Below, in pieces: positions 59,739 to 64,000 of a stretch of 64,000 nt of DNA. This stretch comes from Actinophytocola algeriensis (GTDB taxonomy: Bacteria > Actinomycetota > Actinomycetes > Mycobacteriales > Pseudonocardiaceae). The first letter of the stretch is position 1, and each line of letters opens with the position of its first letter. The position numbers and the translations under genes were made by a program. The stretch spans positions 62,001 through 126,000 of the forward strand of contig NZ_JACHJQ010000011.1 in the NCBI RefSeq assembly GCF_014203735.1, given 5' to 3'. The notes under the pieces are model-generated. The model was given only the letters and a program-made list of their open reading frames with translations, was not told the origin of the DNA and ran no database searches.

Positions 59739-60242
59739 TCACCTCCCGCCCCTGGACAGCACGTCGAAGTGCGGGCCCAGCCGCTTGCGCAGCGCCGCGA
59801 TGCCGCGTGCCGCCTGACTCTTCACCGTCCCGGTCGAACAGTCGAGCACCTCCGCGGTGTCCTCCACGGACAGGTCGTTCCAGTACCGCAGCACCAGCAC
59901 GGCGCGCTGCCGAGGCGGCACGGACGACAGCGCAGCCTCCACCAGCAACCTCTGGTCGGTGTCGCCGTCGGCCACGGGTGGCTCGGGCAGTGACGTCGTC
60001 AGGTGCTCGCGCTTGCGCCAGAGCCTGCGGTTCTCGGCGAGGAACGTGCGCACGACCACCTTCCGCGCGTACGCGTCCATGCCTGCCTCACGCAGCCGCG
60101 GCCACGCCAGGTACAGCTTCGTCATCGCGACCTGCGTGATGTCCTCCGCGCGGTGCCAGTCACCGCACAGCAGGTACGCCGTGGCGCGCAACGCGTGCGC
60201 CCGCGCCGCGAAGTACTCGCTGAAGTCGTCATGGGTGGCCAC
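59739..60242 (-). CDS. SigE-family ECF sigma factor
   Basis: 167 residues. Region 2 (EYFAARAHALRATAYLLCGD, WHRAEDITQVAMTKLYLAWP), the RKVVVRTFLAENRRLWRKRE linker, and region 4 (SVPPRQRAVLVLRYWNDLSV, CSTGTVKSQAARGIAALRKR). This is the actinomycete SigE-like family. GTG 60242 gives MATHDDFSEYF. The poly-Thr membrane protein downstream is its likely antagonist. Confidence 0.88.
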   Translation of the reverse strand: MATHDDFSEYFAARAHALRATAYLLCGDWHRAEDITQVAMTKLYLAWPRLREAGMDAYARKVVVRTFLAENRRLWRKREHLTTSLPEPPVADGDTDQRLLVEAALSSVPPRQRAVLVLRYWNDLSVEDTAEVLDCSTGTVKSQAARGIAALRKRLGPHFDVLSRGGR

Positions 60243-60308
60243 CGGAGCCGAGTATGCCAGCGCGAACTCCGTGCAACCCGCGGGCGTGCTCGCGGCATAG
60301 GTACCCAC

Positions 60309-61439
60309 GTGCAGACCCTGCGAAATCCGGGGAGCGACCCCCAGACCCCCGGGCGGAAGCCACTGACGCGGCACGCGCTCGCCCCGGCCGCGGTGTACCT
60401 CGCCGTGCGGCTGGCCGGTCTCGTCGTGCTCGCGATCATGGCGGGCGCCCACGACAGGACGCTGCTGGACGTGCTGAAGTCGTGGGACGGCGACTGGTAC
60501 CTCTCGATCGCCGAGCACGGGTACGGCCACACCGGCGGGCTCGTCGACGCGGCGGGCAACTTCACGCAGAACACCACGCTCGCGTTCTTCCCCGGCTACC
60601 CGATGTTGATCAGCCTGTTCACCGTCGCGCCCGTGGCGGCTGGTCTCCTGATCAGCCTCGCCGCCGGGATCACCGCCGCGTACGGCATCACCCGGCTCGC
60701 CGACGACCGCCGCACCGGGCTGGTCCTCGTCGCGTTGTTCGCGTCCACACCGATGGCCGTGACGCTGTCGATGGTCTACTCCGAGGCGCTGTTCAGCGCG
60801 TGCGCCGCGTGGGCACTGGTCGGGGTGCTGGAGCGGCGCTGGTGGCTCGCGGCGCTGTGCTGCGCCGGCGCCGGCCTGGTGCGGCCGAGCGCGGGTGTGC
60901 TGATCGTCATCGTGATCGTCGCCGTGATCCTGTACGGGCGCACGTCCCGAGGGGTGTTCGCGGCGATCGTGGCCCCGCTGGGACTGGCCGGGTTCCTGCT
61001 GTTCGTCGCGGACCGGACGGGAGACCTGTTCGGCTGGTTCGCGTTGCAGGAAGCCGGGTGGGGCACGGCGTTCGACGGCGGCGTGAACACCGGCGAGTTC
61101 GTCGGGCGCGTGCTGACCTCGGACGCGCCGCTGATGGAGACCGCGAACGTGCTGACGGTGCTGGGCGCGGTGGTGCTGTGCGTGGTCGTGGTGGTGAGCA
61201 GGGTGCCGTGGCCTCTCGCCGCGTACGGGATCGGGCTCGTCGTGATGACGGCCGGGTCCAGCGGCGTGACCTACTCGAAGATGCGGCTGCTGGTGCCCGC
61301 GTTCACGTTGCTGCTCCCGGTCGCGGCCGGGCTGGCGCGGCGGCGGACCGGCACGGTGTTCGCCGTGCTGGCCGCCACCGCGCTGCTGTCCGGGTGGTTC
61401 GGCGGCTACGCGCTGACCGCGTGGCCGTACGCGATCTAG
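60309..61439 (+). CDS. PIG-V-like membrane glycosyltransferase
   Basis: 376 residues, about nine to ten helices. After the first helix comes LKSWDGDWYLSIAEHGYGHT, the acidic lumenal-type loop seen in PIG-V/mannosyltransferase-like proteins, and FFPGYPMLISLFT. Possibly uses a polyprenyl-phosphate sugar donor. The first 20 codons contain the GACCCCCAGACCCCCG repeat (SDPQTPG), so the N-terminus may be younger than the rest or the real start may lie further down. The 3' end overlaps the convergent thiolase stop. Confidence 0.7.
   Translation: MQTLRNPGSDPQTPGRKPLTRHALAPAAVYLAVRLAGLVVLAIMAGAHDRTLLDVLKSWDGDWYLSIAEHGYGHTGGLVDAAGNFTQNTTLAFFPGYPMLISLFTVAPVAAGLLISLAAGITAAYGITRLADDRRTGLVLVALFASTPMAVTLSMVYSEALFSACAAWALVGVLERRWWLAALCCAGAGLVRPSAGVLIVIVIVAVILYGRTSRGVFAAIVAPLGLAGFLLFVADRTGDLFGWFALQEAGWGTAFDGGVNTGEFVGRVLTSDAPLMETANVLTVLGAVVLCVVVVVSRVPWPLAAYGIGLVVMTAGSSGVTYSKMRLLVPAFTLLLPVAAGLARRRTGTVFAVLAATALLSGWFGGYALTAWPYAI
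60329..60351 (+). repeat. GAGCGACCCCCAGACCCCCG element, coding copy
   Basis: GGGGAGCGACCCCCAGACCC then CCG, inside the 5' end of the PIG-V-like gene. Same as 1-18 and 25112-25138. Confidence 0.6.
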
Positions 61440-62656
61440 CTCAGGCGCTCCAGGACCATCGCCATGCCCTGCCCGCCGCCGACGCACATCGTCTCGAGAC
61501 CGAACTGCTTGTCGTGGTACTGCAGGGAGTTGACGAGCGTGGTGGCGATCCGGGCGCCGGTCATGCCGAACGGGTGGCCGACCGCGATCGCGCCGCCGTT
61601 GACGTTCAGCCGGTCGATGTCGATGCCGAGGTCCTGGTATGACGGGATGACCTGCGCCGCGAACGCCTCGTTGATCTCCACGAGGTCGATGTCGTCGATG
61701 GTCATCCCAGCGCGGGCCAGCGCCTGCTTCGACGCCTCGACCGGGCCGAGGCCCATGATCTCCGGCGACAGCCCGGAAACCCCGGTCGACACGATGCGCG
61801 CGAGCGGGGTGAGACCCAGCTCGGCCGCCTTCGTGTCGGACATGATCACCAGCGCGGCGGCGCCGTCGTTGAGCGGGCAGCAGTTGCCAGCCGTCACGCG
61901 GCCGTCGGGGCGGAAGACCGGCTTCAGCGTCGCCGTCTTCTCATAGGTGATACCCGGCCGGGGGCCGTCGTCGGTGTCGACGACGCGGCCGTCGGGCAGC
62001 GTCACCGGCGTGATCTCCCGCGCCCAGAAACCGTCCTTGATGGCCTGCTCGGCGAGATTCTGCGACCGGACGCCGAACTCGTCCATCTCCTGGCGGGTCA
62101 CGCCCTTCGTCAGCGCCAGGTTCTCCGCGGTCTGGCCCATCGCGATGTAGACGTCCGGGACGGTGCCGTCACCGCGCGGGTCGTGCCACTCGTCCGCGCC
62201 TTTCTCGGCGGTGGCCGCGGTGCGCGCGACGGCGTCGCCGAACACCGGGTTGTGCGTGTCCGGCCAGCTGTCCGAGCTGCCCTTCGCGAACCGCGACACG
62301 GTCTCCACGCCGGCGCTGATGAACACGTCACCCTCGCCCGCCTTGATCGCGTGGAACGCCATCCGCGTGGTCTGCAGGCTCGACGCGCAGTACCGCGTGA
62401 CCGTGCAGCCGGGCAGGTGGTCGTAGCCGAGCAGGACCGCGAGCACGCGGCCCATGTTGAAGCCCTGTTCGCCACCTGGCAGCCCGCAGCCGAGCATCAG
62501 GTCGTCGATGTCCGCCGGGTCGAGGGCCGGGACCTTGTCCAGCGCCGCGCGCACCATCTGCGCGGCCAGGTCGTCCGGCCGGATGTCGATCAGGGAACCT
62601 TTCCCGGCCCGCCCGATCGGCGAACGGACCGCGGAAACGATGACGGCCTCTGGCAT
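61436..62656 (-). CDS. Acetyl-CoA C-acyltransferase (thiolase)
   Basis: 406 residues. Active-site Cys in TRYCASSLQTTRMA, His in NGGAIAVGHPFGMTGAR and second Cys in TMCVGGGQGMA. The degradative/FadA-type order is intact; beta-oxidation is likely. ATG at 62656 follows GAAGGAG. A perfect 18-bp palindrome lies immediately upstream. Confidence 0.92.
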   Translation of the reverse strand: MPEAVIVSAVRSPIGRAGKGSLIDIRPDDLAAQMVRAALDKVPALDPADIDDLMLGCGLPGGEQGFNMGRVLAVLLGYDHLPGCTVTRYCASSLQTTRMAFHAIKAGEGDVFISAGVETVSRFAKGSSDSWPDTHNPVFGDAVARTAATAEKGADEWHDPRGDGTVPDVYIAMGQTAENLALTKGVTRQEMDEFGVRSQNLAEQAIKDGFWAREITPVTLPDGRVVDTDDGPRPGITYEKTATLKPVFRPDGRVTAGNCCPLNDGAAALVIMSDTKAAELGLTPLARIVSTGVSGLSPEIMGLGPVEASKQALARAGMTIDDIDLVEINEAFAAQVIPSYQDLGIDIDRLNVNGGAIAVGHPFGMTGARIATTLVNSLQYHDKQFGLETMCVGGGQGMAMVLERLS

Positions 62657-62666
62657 GCCAACTCCT

Positions 62667-62684
62667 TCGTCAGGTACCTGACGA
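62667..62684. promoter_or_regulatory. Perfect 18-bp palindrome upstream of the thiolase gene
   Basis: TCGTCAGGTACCTGACGA, 11-28 bp before the thiolase start and overlapping the last codons of the SGNH hydrolase gene. Looks like an operator for a dimeric repressor (TetR type would fit). No regulator gene is adjacent. Confidence 0.5.
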
Positions 62685-63515
62685 GGAGGCTACGCGGCCT
62701 GCCCCGGTGAAGCCTTGTGCTTGCCGCACAGCATCACACAACGGGGCGAGCAGGACGTTCGCCGCGAGCTCGTAGCCCGCGCCGTTGGGGTGGAAGCGGT
62801 CGTCGGAGAACAGGTCGTGCGGGCGGGCGAGGAACTCCGGCGACAGCAGCGCGGCGATCGACACCGCACGCGCGCCGATCCGGTCCAGCTCGCGGCGCTG
62901 CGCACGGGCCAGCGACAGCCCGTACCGGCTCGCGATCGTCCGCAGCGGCTGCGGGATCGGCACGATGATGCTCAGGTCGGGGCAGGTGCCCACGACCACC
63001 GTCGTGCCGGCCGCCATCAGCCGCTCGACCTGCCTGGCGAGCAGCGCGGCGGAGGCGCCGATGGACAGGCGCGTGGTCACGTCGTTGCCGCCGATGATCA
63101 CCAGCGCCAGGTCCGGCGGGTCGATCAGCGCGCGGTCCACCTGCGGCTCGAGCTCCGGCGTGCGGGAGCCGCTGATCGCGTGGGTCACCAGCCGCACCGG
63201 CCGCTCGAGCTCGTCGGCCAGCGCCGTGGCGAGCCGCACACCGGGGAGGCGGTCCGGCGCCTCCGCCCCGAGGCCGGCGGCCAGCGAGTCACCCAACATG
63301 GCGAATGACAGAGCGTCACCACGTGTGGGATCCAGGGGCCCGGTGCCGTCCGGCAGATAGCGCCCGTCGGCGTTCAGCGGCAGGTCCCGTGGCGCGCCGA
63401 TGATCGTCCGCGCACGCTTCGACTGGCCCGTGAGCAGGCCATACGCCGCGCCTGACAGCCCGCCGATCGAGCCGGCGGCGAAGATCAGCGCCTTGAGTGC
63501 TCGCGCTCCAGCCAT
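62670..63515 (-). CDS. SGNH/GDSL hydrolase
   Basis: 281 residues. N-terminal signal anchor (LKALIFAAGSIGGLSGAAYG). Catalytic Ser in FAMLGDSLAAGLG (block I), Gly in HAISGSRTPEL, Asn in VIIGGNDVTTRL and the DxxH block in FSDDRFHPNGAGY. Probably an extracytoplasmic esterase/lipase. GGAGG RBS before the ATG at 63515. Divergent from cbs; 63516-63711 is the shared promoter region, with TAGGCT at 63668-63673 as one possible -10. Confidence 0.87.
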   Translation of the reverse strand: MAGARALKALIFAAGSIGGLSGAAYGLLTGQSKRARTIIGAPRDLPLNADGRYLPDGTGPLDPTRGDALSFAMLGDSLAAGLGAEAPDRLPGVRLATALADELERPVRLVTHAISGSRTPELEPQVDRALIDPPDLALVIIGGNDVTTRLSIGASAALLARQVERLMAAGTTVVVGTCPDLSIIVPIPQPLRTIASRYGLSLARAQRRELDRIGARAVSIAALLSPEFLARPHDLFSDDRFHPNGAGYELAANVLLAPLCDAVRQAQGFTGAGRVASSSGT

Positions 63516-63711
63516 CGCCGTCCTCCCATCTACCAGTGTCGCAGCCAGTGACCGCTTCTGCGATGAATATCGCTCGGTCGTTATCGAGTGTGTGCCCGGT
63601 CACTCGGGGGTAACTCGAAGAAGGCTCGATTCCGCTAGGTGAAGAGATGGGCCCGTGGTAATGCGGGCTAGGCTCGCGGGCCGGGGGGACGAGTTCTCAC
63701 GAGGAGCGCAG

Positions 63712-64000
63712 GTGGAGTACGTCGAGCATGTGACCGATCTGGTGGGCAACACGCCCCTGGTCAAACTGGGATCGCTGGCGGAGGGGGTGTCGGCGACCGT
63801 GCTCGCGAAGGTCGAGTACTTCAATCCGGGCGGCAGCGTCAAGGACCGCATCGCGCTGCGGATGATCGACGCGGCCGAGGCGTCCGGCGAGCTGAAGCCG
63901 GGCGGCACGATCGTCGAGCCGACCTCCGGCAACACGGGTGTCGGTCTCGCCATGATCGCGCAGCGCAGGGGCTACAAGTGCGTGTTCGTGTGCCCGGACA
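63712..64000 (+). CDS. cbs: Cystathionine beta-synthase, 5' part
   Basis: 96 codons before the window ends. VEYVEHVTDLVGNTPLVKLG, the PLP lysine in NPGGSVKDRIALRMIDAAEA, EPTSGNTGVGLAMIAQRRGY and CVFVCPD match fold type II PLP enzymes and most closely actinobacterial CBS (Rv1077). O-acetylserine sulfhydrylase cannot be excluded from the N-terminus alone. GAGGAG RBS 5-6 nt before the GTG. Confidence 0.85.
   Translation, partial: MEYVEHVTDLVGNTPLVKLGSLAEGVSATVLAKVEYFNPGGSVKDRIALRMIDAAEASGELKPGGTIVEPTSGNTGVGLAMIAQRRGYKCVFVCPD

Noticed and set aside
60003-60308. N-terminal extension of the PIG-V-like gene
   Set aside because: Antisense to the SigE-family sigma gene and without hydrophobic or conserved character.

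Overview
The window is high-GC DNA from a mycelial actinomycete, most likely of the family Pseudonocardiaceae (Lentzea/Saccharothrix-like); the genus is inference. Evidence: GC-rich third codon positions, frequent GTG and TTG starts, ATGA/GTGA stop-start overlaps, many genes with a TAnnnT box only 6-8 nt before the start codon (leaderless transcripts), the sporulation regulators BldN and BldC, and a gene order that I recall from Mycobacterium tuberculosis (Rv0496 to about Rv0561c) and in part from Streptomyces (rex-hemACD, bldN). Nearly all of it is chromosomal core. I see no prophage, plasmid, CRISPR array, rRNA or tRNA gene.

Layout. 0-9.5 kb: ppx, a Pro/Asp-rich membrane protein, a sugar-phosphate isomerase-like protein, proline dehydrogenase, a thioesterase, a membrane-anchored protein with four L7/L12-like repeats, proC, a small helix-turn-helix protein, the 33-residue ribosomal protein bS22, a degenerate epimerase and a PlsC-type acyltransferase. 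9.7-13.1 kb (minus strand): two small proteins, a SerB-like HAD phosphatase and a BldN-type sigma factor with its DUF5667 partner. 13.2-26.5 kb: acyl-CoA ligase, glutaredoxin-like protein, membrane molybdopterin oxidoreductase, then rex-hemA-hemC-hemD-hemB, four small membrane proteins and hemL. 26.5-31.2 kb: cytochrome c maturation (phosphatase, thioredoxin lipoprotein, CcdA, ResB, CcsB). 31.2-36.6 kb: a secreted/anchored low-complexity protein, a MinD-like ATPase, BldC, an Lrp regulator and a cysteine desulfhydrase. 36.6-58.8 kb: menaquinone genes menA, menE, menB, menD, menG and menJ, interleaved with arylamine N-acetyltransferase, an aldo/keto reductase, a broken M1 peptidase, a deaminase, a secreted M6 metalloprotease, paaABCDE and a mannosyltransferase. 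58.8-64 kb: a phosphatase, a SigE-family sigma/anti-sigma pair, a PIG-V-like membrane protein, thiolase, SGNH hydrolase and the start of cystathionine beta-synthase.

Functionally most of the window serves the respiratory chain: heme, cytochrome c assembly and menaquinone. A Rex (NADH/NAD+ sensor) operator lies in front of rex-hemACD, and a second, better match lies in front of menJ 40 kb away, so redox state may coordinate heme synthesis with quinone tailoring.

The least ordinary content is in the repeats. (1) A roughly 110-bp module carrying actinobacterial DnaA boxes lies upstream of the molybdopterin oxidoreductase gene and, inverted, inside the 3' end of hemA, where it encodes the last 64 residues or so. 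(2) A 169-bp near-palindrome exactly joins the stop codons of two convergent genes. (3) A short element (CGGAGCTTGCGGAGCGAACC) fills gaps in several operons and, in reverse complement, is amplified five times in tandem before an Lrp gene. (4) A GACCCCCAGACCCCCG element occurs three times, once inside a coding region. I found no clearly new multi-gene system; the repeat families and the proposed Rex-menJ link are the best leads.
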